Shown one piece after another: positions 38,601 through 48,397 of a stretch of DNA of 64,000 bases. The notes below the pieces were generated by a model. It was not told where the DNA came from and did not search any database. It saw only the letters and a list, made by a program, of their open reading frames with translations. The DNA lies in the NCBI RefSeq assembly GCF_003943735.1, contig NZ_RJMV01000001.1:169552-233551 (forward strand), written 5' to 3'. The stretch comes from Streptococcus sanguinis. Lineage in GTDB: Bacteria; Bacillota; Bacilli; Lactobacillales; Streptococcaceae. The position numbers were made by a program, and so were the translations under genes. Position 1 is the stretch's first letter; each line of letters opens with the position of its first letter.

Positions 38601-40210
38601 TCACTTTCTCCAACCTTGTAGCGAGACTTGAAGTAGTCAGAGGCAATTTGGAGCAAGTCCGCATTGACATTATCCACCGCATCGACACGGACTCCGTCAA
38701 AGTTAGCAGTCGGATCATTGGCTACGATGCTTCCAAAGTTCATCATAAAGTGCAGCCAGTTGAGTTGCTCAGCCTGAACAGCTGGATTAGAGTTGTCAAA
38801 GTCGTTAGCTAGCAAGAACTCATAACCACCATTTGACTTGTCAATGAAGTACTTAGGTGTACCAGTTTGGTTGGTAGGTGTGCGGTTAAGGATGCGGTAC
38901 TTAGAATTAGCATGAGAAGTCTTATCACTATTGGTATAAAGCAGAGCTCCGCCTTGCAAGTGGTCCTTATTAGTACCAGTTGTTTCAGACTCTGTCTTGA
39001 TATTCCAGTTTGGCTGAGTTTTGACAAATGAGCCCATCAGTGTTCTCAGCCATTTAGTATCGCCTTCTTTACCGATTCTTTCTTCGATTTTGCGCTGAAC
39101 CTGCTGAGAAGCACCTGTCAGGATAGCTTGTTCCACTTTGTTTTCAAAAGCTCCTGCTCCCAGACCTTGCTGGTTCATATAGTTGAGATAGCTAACCTGC
39201 GTTTGCTTATCAGGCCACCAAGCCATCAATAGGGGACGCAAGTCGGTCTCTGTAGACTGAGTCCATGTTTTTCCATCCTTGAGGATAGCTTTTGGACGAT
39301 ACCAGCTATCTGCTGTCAAATAGCCATCTACTGTTTCGATGTCCTTGTCCGTTGTACCATGGAAGGCATTCATTCTGGTAAATTCATTGTTGAGGCTGCT
39401 AGTACCTTGCTGGAATTGATACTCAGCTGAATCAATCAGTGCTCCAGTCTCTGCATCGAAATAAAGAATTTTTCCATTGAGCTCAACAGCGAAATTCTTT
39501 TTAACTGTACCGTCGTCCTGAACATAGTATTTCTTGCCATCAATGGTCTTGATGTGAGATAAGACATCATCATCATGCTCAGCATTAACAGGCGCTGCTT
39601 GATCTTGAGCAGCACGCATTCTTTCAGCTATCGCTCCCTGTCTTTGAGCCGGTTCTGGCAAACGATCTTTCTTTGCAACCCTTGGATTTGCAACAATCTT
39701 GTCTGTAACAGTCTTCTTTGCTTGTTTGTCAGCAGTTGCTGGACTTGCTTGTCTATCCTGAGCAATTGCTGCAGTTTTAGCAGTTTCTGATGTTGCATTA
39801 GCCGCTTTTGCTTCTTCAGCAACGGCCGCCTTTTCTGTAGTTGCTGCTTCTTCTACTGCCGGCTTAGCTGGCTCTTGAGCATCTGTTTGAGCTGTCGCTT
39901 CCGTATTTGCTGCAGTTTCAACAGTTTTTTCACTGGCTACAGCAGCATCAGTCACCTTGTCTGCAGAAGTTGATTTTTCTGCTTCCAGCTGAGAAGCTGA
40001 GTTAGCTTGTACTTGAACTGGCTGCCCTGAGCCACTATCCTGAGCTGCAGCTGGTTCTTGAACTGCCACCTGCTTAACATCATCAGCGTGGACAAGACCT
40101 GCTTCGAGACCAAGTACTTTTGGCGCTACGATAAGTGCTAAGGTAGTCACACCGATGGCTACCCAGTTCTTCTTAACTTTATGCATCTTATAATGAATTT
40201 TTTTCTCCAT
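35696..40210 (-). CDS. gtf: Glucosyltransferase (glucansucrase, GH70), extracellular
   Basis: 1504 aa. A long signal peptide ([22 protein letters not shown]) is followed by an Ala/Thr/Glu-rich variable region to about residue 200. The circularly permuted GH70 core carries nucleophile Asp near residue 510 ([15 protein letters not shown]), general acid Glu near 548 (LEAWSDND) and transition-state Asp near 621 ([10 protein letters not shown]). The C-terminal glucan-binding part has YG/CW-type repeats. It splits sucrose and polymerises glucan, important for plaque biofilm. AAGGAGG is placed for the second of two ATGs (40210; 40213 is possible). Position after rgg matches gtfG of S. gordonii and gtfP of S. 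sanguinis. Threonine after SEVQ resembles enzymes making soluble glucan (inference). Confidence 0.97.
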   Translation of the reverse strand: MEKKIHYKMHKVKKNWVAIGVTTLALIVAPKVLGLEAGLVHADDVKQVAVQEPAAAQDSGSGQPVQVQANSASQLEAEKSTSADKVTDAAVASEKTVETAANTEATAQTDAQEPAKPAVEEAATTEKAAVAEEAKAANATSETAKTAAIAQDRQASPATADKQAKKTVTDKIVANPRVAKKDRLPEPAQRQGAIAERMRAAQDQAAPVNAEHDDDVLSHIKTIDGKKYYVQDDGTVKKNFAVELNGKILYFDAETGALIDSAEYQFQQGTSSLNNEFTRMNAFHGTTDKDIETVDGYLTADSWYRPKAILKDGKTWTQSTETDLRPLLMAWWPDKQTQVSYLNYMNQQGLGAGAFENKVEQAILTGASQQVQRKIEERIGKEGDTKWLRTLMGSFVKTQPNWNIKTESETTGTNKDHLQGGALLYTNSDKTSHANSKYRILNRTPTNQTGTPKYFIDKSNGGYEFLLANDFDNSNPAVQAEQLNWLHFMMNFGSIVANDPTANFDGVRVDAVDNVNADLLQIASDYFKSRYKVGESEEEAIKHLSILEAWSDNDPDYNKDTKGAQLPIDNKLRLSLLYSFMRKLSIRSGVEPTITNSLNDRSTEKKNGERMANYIFVRAHDSEVQTVIADIIRENINPNTDGLTFTMDELKQAFKIYNEDMRKADKKYTQFNIPTAHALMLSNKDSITRVYYGDLYTDDGQYMEKKSPYHDAIDALLRARIKYVAGGQDMKVTYMGVPREADKWSYNGILTSVRYGTGANEATDEGTAETRTQGMAVIASNNPNLKLNEWDKLQVNMGAAHKNQYYRPVLLTTKDGISRYLTDEEVPQSLWKKTDANGILTFDMNDIAGYSNVQVSGYLAVWVPVGAKADQDARVTASKKKNASGQVYESSPALDSQLIYEGFSNFQDFATRDDQYTNKVIAKNVNLFKEWGVTSFELPPQYVSSQDGTFLDSIIQNGYAFEDRYDMAMSKNNKYGSLDDLLNALRALHSVNIQAIADWVPDQIYNLPGKEVVTATRVNNYGTYREGAEIKENLYVANTKTNGTDYQGKYGGAFLDELKAKYPEIFERVQISNGQKMTTDEKITKWSAKHFNGTNILGRGAYYVLKDWASNEYLNNKNGEMVLPKQLVNKNAYTGFVSDASGTKYYSTSGYQARNSFIQDENGNWYYFDKRGYLATGAHEIDGKQVYFLKNGIQLRDSLREDENGNQYYYDKTGAQVLNRYYTTDGQNWRYFDAKGVMARGLVTMGGNQQFFDQNGYQVKGKIARAKDGKLRYFDKDSGNAAANRFAQGDNPSDWYYFGADGVAVTGLQKLGQQTLYFDQDGKQVKGKIVTLADKSIRYFDANSGEMAVGKFAEGAKNEWYYFDQTGKAVTGLQKIGQQTLYFDQDGKQVKGKVVTLDDKSIRYFDANSGEMAVGKFAEGAKNEWYYFDQSGKAVTGLQKIGQQTLYFDQNGKQVKGKIVYVNGANRYFDANSGEMARNKWIQLEDGSWMYFDRNGRGRRFGWN
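35826..36425 (-). repeat. Tandem 195-bp (65-residue) repeats in the gtf glucan-binding domain
   Basis: Three highly similar units have anchor points at 35841, 36036 and 36231 (exact 195-bp steps), and a fourth, more diverged unit follows. Each encodes two YG-type motifs ([17 protein letters not shown] and [14 protein letters not shown]). Such near-identical units can change copy number by recombination. Confidence 0.88.
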
Positions 40211-40242
40211 CATAAAGCCTCCTTCTGAATTTGGTATAAAGT

Positions 40243-40262
40243 TATACTCTTATTCTAGTATA
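40243..40262 (-). promoter_or_regulatory. Inverted repeat in the gtf promoter region
   Basis: TATACT (40243-40248) and AGTATA (40257-40262) form a 6-bp inverted repeat with an 8-bp spacer, 33 bp upstream of gtf. Several -10-like hexamers overlap it but no -35 is evident. An Rgg-dependent promoter is likely, inferred from the regulator next door. Confidence 0.45.
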
Positions 40263-40282
40263 TTTTTAGAAATGAGTCTATT

Positions 40283-41164
40283 TTATTTGCACATCTGCAA
40301 CTGGGAAAGGCAAATTCTTTCAAACTGAGCCTTGAGCTTCTGGGCAACACCGAAGGAATCTAAAAATTCCAAGAAAGATAAGCATTCCTCAATATCACTC
40401 AGAGCATAGCTATTCCCAACCTTGTAGGAATAAAGAGCCCTATGATACTTAATCAGCATCCGATCATAAAGATCTGTCTCAGGGATTTTAGAATGGTCAA
40501 GATAATTGAGGAATCTCATAGCAACTAGCAAATGATTACTCTCTATGCAGACGCTGATAACATTAAGCAGCATCTTGATAATACGCCGGCGATTCTCCGG
40601 TAGATTATTATAAAACTGGGTGCGGTTAATCATCTCACTAGCAAAGGTCTCCAGTGTTTCCAAGGTCAATAGATCCACACTATTAGTAAAGAGCCAGAGC
40701 TCATAACGCCCCCACTCCTCAACGGAAAAGAGATAATCGGTCAGAAATTCTACATCTTTCTTGCTAATCTGAAAATCTGGACTGCAGGAAGACAATACTG
40801 CTCTAACAACAATTGTATTAAGCCTATAGTTCTTCTTCTCAGGGAACTTTTCAGCCAAAGCTTCTGAGCTAGCCAATATACTTTGGAGTTTGACAACATT
40901 GTTTTCCTGATAAGCATCAGCTACTTTTTTTGAGAAAAGCGCATCATCTGCCTCAATGTAGTTATGGTAAACATACTGAAATTCGTCTAGAGAAACAGCC
41001 ATATTCTTTAAGCAGCAATAGAAAGAATCAAGCGTGATACCACTGACTCCCCGCTCAAAACGAGACAGCTGAGCCACTGAAATATCTCCGGCTGCCGCCT
41101 CTTTAAGAGACATGTTTTTTGATTCTCTAATGACTTTGAAAATTTTTCCAAATGTTTTCAACAT
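40283..41164 (-). CDS. rgg: Rgg, transcriptional activator of the glucosyltransferase gene
   Basis: 293 aa Rgg protein. The N-terminal helix-turn-helix (about residues 6-60, NMSLKEAAAGDISVAQLSRFERGVSG) and the family signature DYLFSVEEWGRYELWLF are present. In S. gordonii the orthologous Rgg directly activates the adjacent gtfG. Here gtf begins 72 bp after the rgg stop on the same strand with no terminator between, so both a shared transcript and a separate gtf promoter are possible. Confidence 0.94.
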   Translation of the reverse strand: MLKTFGKIFKVIRESKNMSLKEAAAGDISVAQLSRFERGVSGITLDSFYCCLKNMAVSLDEFQYVYHNYIEADDALFSKKVADAYQENNVVKLQSILASSEALAEKFPEKKNYRLNTIVVRAVLSSCSPDFQISKKDVEFLTDYLFSVEEWGRYELWLFTNSVDLLTLETLETFASEMINRTQFYNNLPENRRRIIKMLLNVISVCIESNHLLVAMRFLNYLDHSKIPETDLYDRMLIKYHRALYSYKVGNSYALSDIEECLSFLEFLDSFGVAQKLKAQFERICLSQLQMCK

Positions 41165-41620
41165 ATTGAGCCCTCGGTTTCATATATGCAATAAAATTTT
41201 TTACTAAATTTAATATACTAGTAATATATTTCGAATATGTTACAAAAAAATTACTTTATATTTCCAAATAATACAAATAGATTAATTTGAAAGATAGGAA
41301 TACTCAATATAGTGATTTTTTCTGAAAGTTATATGGTTTTCAAGAAAATATTGATTTTATAAGATTCTCAGAAGGGTTCAACCTGACAACTTGAAAACAC
41401 TGGCTTTTTCAAAACTAGCCTCCTTACTTATACAAAAATAAACTTGGATAATCTGAGGTTCATGGATAACTGAAATAAAACTGTAACAAAATCTAAACGA
41501 ATATTTTTTAGACATGAATGAAAGGAAGTAAAATGAAAAGGACTTAGTCCTGTTCAATGCAGAACTAAATCCTTTTACTAGTTATTGGTCTAAGTTTTGG
41601 AAATAATTTATTCCCAGCTT
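41165..41620. other. 456-bp intergenic region between htpX and rgg
   Basis: Very A/T rich. It contains the htpX terminator-like hairpin (41536-41576) at one end and presumably the rgg promoter near 41165-41240, where several TATA-like hexamers occur without a clear -35. No coding frame with a ribosome binding site is visible. Confidence 0.6.
41536..41576 (-). terminator. Terminator-like hairpin after htpX
   Basis: AAAAGGACTTAGT (41536-41548) pairs with ACTAAATCCTTTT (41564-41576) with one mismatch. The T run beyond the stem is short. Confidence 0.6.
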
Positions 41621-42526
41621 TTACATATGTCTCAAGCGCTCCACCCGCTCTGAGATAGGAGGGTGCGTATAGAAAAGTTTCTTCAGACTGCCTTCTTTTT
41701 TAGGATCGCTGATATAGAGAGCTGCACTGGCATCATCAACATGATGTTCCATAGGCTCGCTGCGATCTAGCTTGAGCAGAGCATTAATCATCCCTTGCGG
41801 ATTGCGGGTCAGCTCTACACTGGAAGCATCAGCCAGAAACTCCCGCTGACGAGAAATGGCCAACTGCACCAAGGTAGCTGCCAGAGGAGCTAAAACGATA
41901 GCAATCAGCGATACGATAAGGAGAATAATTCCCAAACCACTATCGTTATCTCGATCATTACTACTGCGCCGTCCGCCACCAAACCACATCATACGGCCAG
42001 CTAGGCTAGACAACATGGTAATAGCACTGGCCAAAGCCACAGCAATCGTTGAAATTCGAATATCATAATTGCGAATATGACTGACTTCATGGCCAATCAC
42101 TCCCTCAAGCTCCTCACGATTCATGATTTGCAAGATACCTGTAGTTGCTGCAACAGCTGCATTTTCAGGCTTAGAGCCAGTCGCAAAAGCATTGGGAGAG
42201 GGATCCTCTACGATATAGACACGTGGCATAGGAATCTGAGCGACCATGGCCATATCTTGAACAATATGATAGAGTTCAGGTGCTTCCTGCTCAGAGACCT
42301 CGCGAGCTCCGTTCATAGCCATGACCACTTCTGTAGACTGAAAAATCATCACTCCGGCATAAATCGCTCCGATGATCAAGGCTAGCAAGACACCACCAAC
42401 AGCAGAGCGCAGCCAGAGATAGCCAATAGCTGCTCCAAGGAGAGCCAAGAGTCCGAAAAAAGCGATAAGGAGGAGCCAAGTCCTCCTTTTATTGCTGGCA
42501 ATTTGATCAAATAGCATCTTAGTCAC
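41621..42526 (-). CDS. htpX: HtpX-like membrane zinc metalloprotease
   Basis: 301 aa M48 peptidase. Two N-terminal transmembrane helices (about residues 15-60), the zinc motif [14 protein letters not shown] (about residues 140-153), two further helices around 160-215, and the third zinc ligand region [13 protein letters not shown]. It degrades misfolded membrane proteins. It overlaps lemA by 8 bp; the lemA-htpX pair next to rgg-gtf is typical of this streptococcal group. Confidence 0.95.
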   Translation of the reverse strand: MTKMLFDQIASNKRRTWLLLIAFFGLLALLGAAIGYLWLRSAVGGVLLALIIGAIYAGVMIFQSTEVVMAMNGAREVSEQEAPELYHIVQDMAMVAQIPMPRVYIVEDPSPNAFATGSKPENAAVAATTGILQIMNREELEGVIGHEVSHIRNYDIRISTIAVALASAITMLSSLAGRMMWFGGGRRSSNDRDNDSGLGIILLIVSLIAIVLAPLAATLVQLAISRQREFLADASSVELTRNPQGMINALLKLDRSEPMEHHVDDASAALYISDPKKEGSLKKLFYTHPPISERVERLRHM

Positions 42527-43088
42527 CTAGTCCAGTGCTGCCAAAGTCAACTTTTGGTACAGCCTTTTCTTCTTCTGGTGTCTTAAGGAAGTCAGCAGCT
42601 TTAAAGCCAAAGATTCCTGCAACAATATTGCTTGGGAATGTTTCCAACTTGACATTGTAGTTGCTAGTTACTGAATTATAAAGCTGACGAGAATAAGCAA
42701 TTTTATTTTCAGTATTGGTCAGTTCTTCCTGCAACTTCAGGTAGTTAGTGTTAGCTTTCAGATCTGGATAGCTTTCAGCTACTGCAAAGATTCCAGAAAT
42801 CTGACGAGAAAGGGCGTCACTGGCTTGCATAGCTTCGGCTGGTGAAGCAGCTGAAGCTACCTGGTTGCGCAGTTGGGTTACCTTTTCCAAGGTCGCCTGC
42901 TCGTACTTGCCATAGCCTTTGACCGTTTCCAAGAGGTTAGGAATCAAGTCATTACGACGCTTGAGCTGCACATCAATCTGGCTCCAAGCTTCCTGAGTCT
43001 GCATGCGGCTTTTAACCAAGGTATTGTATGCACCAACAACGAAGAATGCTAAAACCGCGACAATAATAAGAACAATAATAAAAGTCAT
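42519..43088 (-). CDS. lemA: LemA-family membrane protein
   Basis: 189 aa. A transmembrane helix at residues 2-24 is followed by a helical bundle with the LemA motif [27 protein letters not shown] and a C-terminal FGFKAADFL. Topology predicts an outside-facing N-terminus; the function is unclear. ATG at 43088 has GGAGGAG 6 nt upstream. It is the first gene of lemA-htpX. Confidence 0.94.
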   Translation of the reverse strand: MTFIIVLIIVAVLAFFVVGAYNTLVKSRMQTQEAWSQIDVQLKRRNDLIPNLLETVKGYGKYEQATLEKVTQLRNQVASAASPAEAMQASDALSRQISGIFAVAESYPDLKANTNYLKLQEELTNTENKIAYSRQLYNSVTSNYNVKLETFPSNIVAGIFGFKAADFLKTPEEEKAVPKVDFGSTGLGD

Positions 43089-43117
43089 GATATACTCCTC
43101 CAATTTTGATTAGACTT

Positions 43118-43146
43118 ATTATATCAAAAAATAGAGGAACTGTCTT
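43118..43146 (-). promoter_or_regulatory. lemA-htpX promoter
   Basis: AAGACA (43146-43141), 17 nt, TATAAT (43123-43118) with TGA before it (extended -10). Confidence 0.7.
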
Positions 43147-43151
43147 TATTC

Positions 43152-43180
43152 TTGACATTGATTTAGAAAAGATGTACGAT
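43152..43180 (+). promoter_or_regulatory. Promoter of the TetR-MFS-ABC operon
   Basis: TTGACA (43152-43157), 17 nt, TACGAT (43175-43180). It is back to back with the lemA promoter, only 5 bp away. Confidence 0.78.
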
Positions 43181-43194
43181 AAAGGAAAGAATAA

Positions 43195-43207
43195 ACCGAC
43201 TGTCGGT
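43195..43207 (+). promoter_or_regulatory. TetR-type operator
   Basis: ACCGACTGTCGGT is a perfect palindrome around a 3-bp centre, located just downstream of the predicted transcription start. GC content is unlike the surrounding A/T-rich leader. Autorepression by the TetR protein is inferred. Confidence 0.7.
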
Positions 43208-43240
43208 CGAAAAAATTTTACTACCAAAAAGGATGCAAAC

Positions 43241-43858
43241 ATGGCTAATAAAAAAGACTTTATCTTAGATACCGCTCAGGAGCTTTTTATGGAGCAAGGC
43301 TTTGACCAGACCTCTATCTCCCAGATTTTAGAAGCGACTCAAATCGCCCGCGGTACTCTCTACTATTACTTTTCTTCTAAGGAAGAGATAATGGATGCCA
43401 TCATTGAGCGAACCATTGAAAGAGCATTTACAGCTTCCCAAGCCTTTGCTGATAATCGTGGACTGACTATCATAGAGCGCTTGGTTGGCAGTATGGCTGC
43501 TCTGAATCTCAATCACCAAGAGGGAGAGGGAGTACTGCTGCATCTCAATCAGCCACAAAATGCGCTCCTGCACGAAAAGACCAATCAAATTCTTCTTGAA
43601 CGAGCACCCCAGATTCTACTTCCCATCATCCAAGACGGTATCACTGCTGGAGATATGAGGACCGACTATCCCTACGAAAGCTTGGAAATGATTCTTACTT
43701 ATTCGCTTCAAGTTTTTGGCAGCAGCTTTCAAGCTCTATCCCTAGAAAAACAGCAGCAAAAACTACAAGCTTTTCTCTATCTTTTAGAAACTCTTTTTCA
43801 CAGCCGGAAAGGCTACTTCAATCCCTTTCTATCCCTGATTCAAACTCAAAGCAGCTAG
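43241..43858 (+). CDS. TetR-family repressor of the efflux operon
   Basis: 205 aa from MANKKDFILDTAQELF (AAAGGA upstream); the frame continues upstream but has no start with a ribosome binding site. The helix-turn-helix (QTSISQILEATQIARGTLYYYFSSKEE, about residues 25-50) is typical TetR, while the C-terminal ligand domain is unremarkable. It heads an operon with an MFS pump and an ABC transporter, so it probably represses them in the absence of an inducer. Confidence 0.92.
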   Translation: MANKKDFILDTAQELFMEQGFDQTSISQILEATQIARGTLYYYFSSKEEIMDAIIERTIERAFTASQAFADNRGLTIIERLVGSMAALNLNHQEGEGVLLHLNQPQNALLHEKTNQILLERAPQILLPIIQDGITAGDMRTDYPYESLEMILTYSLQVFGSSFQALSLEKQQQKLQAFLYLLETLFHSRKGYFNPFLSLIQTQSS

Positions 43859-43920
43859 AAAGCTAAGCACTAGATTTACTATTTACACTTACTTGCCATT
43901 ACAAGCATAAGGAGGTAACT

Positions 43921-45204
43921 ATGAAACAATCAGGTTTTAGACTCTTTTTATTGATTTGGATTGGAAGCCTCATCTCGGAAATCGGCTCTGGTATGACTTC
44001 TTTCGCTTTAGGAGTTTATATCTTCCAGCTGACCGGTTTGGTTTCTGTTTCTTCTTTTGTTACGCTTTGTGCATTTCTGCCTGGTCTTTTGGTTACTCCT
44101 CTGGCTGGAATTCTGGCAGATCGCTATGACCGAAGATTGCTGATGGCTCTGGGAGATGGCTTGTCAGGCTTAGGAGTTCTCTGGATTTACTTTAGTCTGA
44201 AGAATCCTGCTTTGATTTTTATCTGTATCGGAGCTGCCATTAGTTCGCTCTTTTCAGCCTTGGTCAATCCGGCCTTTCGAGCTACGATTTCCGACTTGCT
44301 GCCGGAGGATCAGTTATCAAAAGCAACTGGTTTGTCCCAGATTAATGGCATTGCCCGCTATCTGATTTCACCAGCCTTGGCTGGAATGATTTTGGCGAGT
44401 GGACATATCAGCACGATTCTGTTGCTGGATTTTTCGACCATTTTCGTGACAGTAGCCTGCACCTTGCTAGCCCGACGGGCCATTCATTCACAAGTTTATA
44501 GCAGTGATAGCCGTTTCTGGGCTGATTTCCTTAAAGGTTTTCAAATCGTCTATGGAAAAAAAGGCATCTGGTTTTTAGTCTTAGCTGGAACAGGCTTTTC
44601 CTTCTTTTTGGGAACAGTCCAAATCCTGCTTTCTCCCTTGGTGCTAGCTTTCGCAGATGCCAAAACAGCCGGCTGGGTCATGACCATCTCCAGCAGCGGG
44701 ATGCTGATAGGAGGCTTGGTTCTGGGGATATTTGCTATCAAAAAACACTTCCATCGTATGCTCTGCCTCTCACTATTTCTACTGGGACTCTTCATGGTTG
44801 GGCTAGGAATGAAGGAAAACTTCATCTGGATTTGCAGTTTTGGCTTTCTCCTCTTTGCTGCCCTACCTTTCGCCAATACAGCTATTGACTATCTGGTCCG
44901 CATCAATATTAACAAAGCCGATCAAGGCAAGGTCTGGGGGACCATCGGGATTATTTCTCAGCTAGGCTATGTGCTAGCTTATGCCGGCATGGGTTGGGTC
45001 GCAGACACTCTTTTCAAACCCTCGCTGACTTACTTTGGCTGGCTGGCAAATTCTGTCGGAAAAATCATCGGTGTTGGCGGAGGCAGAGGCTACGGTCTGC
45101 TCTTTATCCTATCCGGTATCTCTATCAGCATCGGTGCTTATCTGCTCTCCCTAGCACGTTCAGTAAAGGAGCTGGAATATGTTTCAACGCTTGATAAAAA
45201 ATGA
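43921..45204 (+). CDS. MFS efflux transporter
   Basis: 427 aa, 12 predicted transmembrane helices, with MFS motif A as GILADRYDRRLLM (about residues 62-75). It resembles the macrolide/multidrug exporters of the MefA/YfiS kind in overall layout; the substrate is not determinable. AAGGAGG precedes the ATG. It overlaps the ABC permease gene by 26 bp. Confidence 0.9.
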   Translation: MKQSGFRLFLLIWIGSLISEIGSGMTSFALGVYIFQLTGLVSVSSFVTLCAFLPGLLVTPLAGILADRYDRRLLMALGDGLSGLGVLWIYFSLKNPALIFICIGAAISSLFSALVNPAFRATISDLLPEDQLSKATGLSQINGIARYLISPALAGMILASGHISTILLLDFSTIFVTVACTLLARRAIHSQVYSSDSRFWADFLKGFQIVYGKKGIWFLVLAGTGFSFFLGTVQILLSPLVLAFADAKTAGWVMTISSSGMLIGGLVLGIFAIKKHFHRMLCLSLFLLGLFMVGLGMKENFIWICSFGFLLFAALPFANTAIDYLVRININKADQGKVWGTIGIISQLGYVLAYAGMGWVADTLFKPSLTYFGWLANSVGKIIGVGGGRGYGLLFILSGISISIGAYLLSLARSVKELEYVSTLDKK

Positions 45205-47515
45205 TTTAAAGGAAAACAAAGTCAGCATGCTGGTCATCGGGCTTTTCCTGCTTCTGACTCTGACCCTGAGCTTTGCAGCTACACGCCTGACCGTCAGTCT
45301 CACTAGCTCAATTGAGCGCTTTGTGGAAACAGCTAAAAGTCCTCACCTGCTACAGATGCACAGCGGAAGCGTCGACCGAGAACGCCTGCAAAACTTCGTC
45401 CAGCAGCATCCAGAAATTGCCTCTTGGCAGCTGACAGACTTTGTCAATGTGGAAGGGTCAGCCATCCGCATCAATGGGCAGGACTCGCTTCAGGATAGCT
45501 CCCAGGATAATGGCTTTTCCAGTCAGAACCAAAACTTTGACTTTCTGTTGGATCAGAATAACCAACCAGCCCAGCCTCGGCCAGGGCAAGTTTATATCCC
45601 CCTTTATTATTACAACAGCGGAAAAATCAAAATCGGTGACCAAATAAGAGTCGGCAAGCTACAGCTAACTGTCCAGGGCTTTATCCGAGATGCCCAGATG
45701 AATGCCGGTCTAGTCTCCTCCAAACGCTTCCTCATCTCACAAACTGATTTGCAGACTCTGAAAAAAGAAGCAGTTGCATCTAGTGAGAACCTGATTGCCT
45801 TTCGAGTGCATAAGCTTAGCCAGATCTCAGCTATCGAGCAGGCCTATAAAAATGCCGAGCTCGAGTCCAACGGACCGCCTATGATTACCTATCCGACTAT
45901 CAAGATGATTAACGGCTTCAATGATGCTCTAGTCATCCTAGTCATGGGGCTGCTGGTTGTGGCTATCATTGGCATCACCTTTCTCTGCATGCGCTTTGCC
46001 CTCTTGACCAAGATTCAAGAAGACCTGCAGCAGATTGCCGTTATGAAGGTGATGGGACTGCCCCAAAGCTTTATCAGCAGGGTCTACCTGACCAAGTATT
46101 ATTTCTGTCTGGCTCTAGCAACCATCGCTGGATGGGGACTGTCCTTTCTTCTGAGTAGTCCTTTTAAAAAGCAAATGGCACTGTCTATGGGGCAAAGTCC
46201 GACGCCCTTCTATAGCTATCTTCTGGAAATGCTAGTGGCTCTACTGCTCTGTCTCTTGGTCTTTTGGCTGACTGCCCGGCCTCTCAGCTCTTTTAAGAAA
46301 AAGACCCCCGGCCAAGCTTTAAGATTAGCTTCTTCCAACAGTCTGACCGCGACTCCTTCTACTCCGAAGATGGGTTTACCGTCTATACCCTTCTTAGACA
46401 GGCCCTATTTCGCCCTGAAAACGATTCTCAGTCATAAAAAACTCTATTTGACTATGTTGGTCATTGTCAGTCTGATTAGCCTGCTTATCCTGCTGCCAGC
46501 AAGTCTCTACAGCACTGTGATGGACAAGAATTTCATCCAGTATCTAGGAGCCGGTCAGCCAGATGTGTTGGTTGATATTTCTCAGACTGAAGATATCGAT
46601 ACCAAGGCTGCCCAGCTGCTAAAAGAACTGCAGGCAGACAAGGATGTCGCCGAAATTAATCAGTACCAGAGCCAGAATTTCTCCTATCAAGACCAGCAAG
46701 GTCAGACCCAGCAGTTGCGTGTAACTCTGGGAAACCATGCGGGATTTCCAGTCAAATACAGCCAAGGCCGCTATCCTAAAAACGAGGATGAAATTGCCCT
46801 ATCCAAGCTGCAGGCAGAAGAGCTCAAGCTAAAAGCAGGAGACAGCCTGACCTTGACGGTAGACGGTCAAACCAGAAAACTAAAAGTAGTCGGTATCTAC
46901 TCAGACCTGACCTACGGCGGCAAGACCGCCAAGGCTGTCTTTGTGACAAAGCAAGCGCAAACGCTCAATAGTCTGACGACCATCCGTCTTAAAGATGCTA
47001 GCAACAAAGCTAAAAAAATTAACGATTGGAAAAAACGCTATTCCAACTATAAATTAACCGACGTAGAAGACTTTTTCCATCAGACTTTTGATGACACGCT
47101 AGCCATGCTCCGCCTGATTCAGATCAGTGTCTTCTGGACAGGGCTCGGCATTGTCTTCACCCTAATGACCCTCTTTGTCTATATGATTTTCACCAAGGAC
47201 CAAGCTGACTTGGCACTTTATCGGATGCTGGGATTTGGCAGTGAACGACTCAGGAGCCACTACCTGCTCGCCGTCTGCTTCATCTTGATGCTGGCTCTGG
47301 CAATAGCCGACCTGCTGCTCCTTAGCCTAGGGCAAGAAGTCTGCAGTCTGCTGCTCAGCAGCTTCGGTATCAGCAAACTCCAGCTCATCATCAATAAGTC
47401 CTTTACTTTTCTATGGACACCGCTGGCTCTGCTTCTTAGTGGACTCACAGCAGCACACATCAGTCTCCGAGCTCTGAACAAGCTGGAAATTGGACGTTAT
47501 CTCAAGGAACATTGA
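45179..47515 (+). CDS. ABC transporter permease, two FtsX domains
   Basis: 778 aa. Transmembrane helices near residues 17-39, three around 240-360, another near 420-445 and three near 640-770 give the duplicated FtsX/MacB-like layout with two large extracellular domains. Such permeases pair with a MacB/LolD-like ATPase to expel peptides or drugs, or act mechanically. The ATPase is encoded 57 bp downstream. The start overlaps the MFS gene. Confidence 0.9.
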   Translation: MFQRLIKNDLKENKVSMLVIGLFLLLTLTLSFAATRLTVSLTSSIERFVETAKSPHLLQMHSGSVDRERLQNFVQQHPEIASWQLTDFVNVEGSAIRINGQDSLQDSSQDNGFSSQNQNFDFLLDQNNQPAQPRPGQVYIPLYYYNSGKIKIGDQIRVGKLQLTVQGFIRDAQMNAGLVSSKRFLISQTDLQTLKKEAVASSENLIAFRVHKLSQISAIEQAYKNAELESNGPPMITYPTIKMINGFNDALVILVMGLLVVAIIGITFLCMRFALLTKIQEDLQQIAVMKVMGLPQSFISRVYLTKYYFCLALATIAGWGLSFLLSSPFKKQMALSMGQSPTPFYSYLLEMLVALLLCLLVFWLTARPLSSFKKKTPGQALRLASSNSLTATPSTPKMGLPSIPFLDRPYFALKTILSHKKLYLTMLVIVSLISLLILLPASLYSTVMDKNFIQYLGAGQPDVLVDISQTEDIDTKAAQLLKELQADKDVAEINQYQSQNFSYQDQQGQTQQLRVTLGNHAGFPVKYSQGRYPKNEDEIALSKLQAEELKLKAGDSLTLTVDGQTRKLKVVGIYSDLTYGGKTAKAVFVTKQAQTLNSLTTIRLKDASNKAKKINDWKKRYSNYKLTDVEDFFHQTFDDTLAMLRLIQISVFWTGLGIVFTLMTLFVYMIFTKDQADLALYRMLGFGSERLRSHYLLAVCFILMLALAIADLLLLSLGQEVCSLLLSSFGISKLQLIINKSFTFLWTPLALLLSGLTAAHISLRALNKLEIGRYLKEH

Positions 47516-47572
47516 TCTTGAGCAGATAGTTTCCGAGCGCTTAGCATTAATTCTACATCCGAGGAGAAGCCT

Positions 47573-48316
47573 ATGTTATTAGAAGCACATAACCTCAGCA
47601 AAAGCTATCAGGAAAATCAGGAGCCCATTCTCCGTGATTTGTCGCTAGAGATTGAGAGCGGCCAATTCATCGCCATCATGGGGCCGTCTGGCTGCGGAAA
47701 ATCCACTCTTCTCAATCTTTTGTCCACCATTGACAAACCTGACCAAGGCCAGATTCTTTATGAAGGGCAGGATTTGCTGGCTATGAAAGACAAGGACTTG
47801 GACCGCCTTCGCAGAGAGACTTTCGGCTTTGTCTTCCAGCAGGCAACATTCCTGAAAAATCTCAATATCCTAGACAATATCTGCCTACCGAGTATCATTG
47901 GTAAGAAAAGCAGCGAGCGAAAGGCAGCCTATGAACGAGCCAAGGAGTTAATGGCTCTGACTGGGATTAAGGACATTGCCCAGCGCTCTATACATCAGGT
48001 ATCGGGCGGCCAGCTCCAGCGAGCCGGCATTTGCCGGGCTCTCATGAACCAGCCTCGAATCATTTTTGCTGACGAGCCGACAGGAGCCCTCAACTCTCAG
48101 GCTGGCCGTCAAGCTATGGAGCTCATACAGCACTTCCACCAGCAGGGCGCAAGCATTCTCCTAGTGACGCACGATGCCAGCGTAGCTACCTATGCTGACA
48201 AGGTGCTGCTTATTTTAGATGGCAAGATAAAAAAAGAAGTTCTCTTTGACCAAACCGCTAATCAGGATGAGCGGCGCCAGCTGCTCTTGGCAGAGCTCAA
48301 TCAGATTGGCATATAA
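47573..48316 (+). CDS. ABC transporter ATPase (MacB/LolD type)
   Basis: 247 aa. Walker A GPSGCGKST (about residues 38-46), signature VSGGQLQRAGI (about 142-152), Walker B IIFADEPTG and the H-loop LLVTHDASVA are intact. It energises the preceding FtsX-type permease. The sequence is closest in style to peptide/antibiotic-export ATPases. The operon ends at a terminator right after it. Confidence 0.93.
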   Translation: MLLEAHNLSKSYQENQEPILRDLSLEIESGQFIAIMGPSGCGKSTLLNLLSTIDKPDQGQILYEGQDLLAMKDKDLDRLRRETFGFVFQQATFLKNLNILDNICLPSIIGKKSSERKAAYERAKELMALTGIKDIAQRSIHQVSGGQLQRAGICRALMNQPRIIFADEPTGALNSQAGRQAMELIQHFHQQGASILLVTHDASVATYADKVLLILDGKIKKEVLFDQTANQDERRQLLLAELNQIGI

Positions 48317-48318
48317 GA

Positions 48319-48357
48319 AAAGAGGCCCTTTGGCAGAATGCTGGGGTCTCCTTTTTA
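48319..48357 (+). terminator. Terminator of the TetR-MFS-ABC operon
   Basis: GAGGCCC pairs with GGGTCTC (one wobble) around an inner GGCA/TGCT helix, followed by CTTTTT. Confidence 0.8.
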
Positions 48358-48366
48358 TGATATAAT
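48358..48366 (+). promoter_or_regulatory. rsmG promoter (extended -10)
   Basis: TGATATAAT immediately follows the previous terminator, 31 nt upstream of the rsmG ATG. Confidence 0.6.
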
Positions 48367-48397
48367 AGGATGAATACTGACAAACAAGGATGAAACT

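Noticed and set aside
36437..39822. Several long frames on the strand opposite gtf
   Set aside because: They mirror the strongly biased codon use and repeats of gtf and lack start signals.
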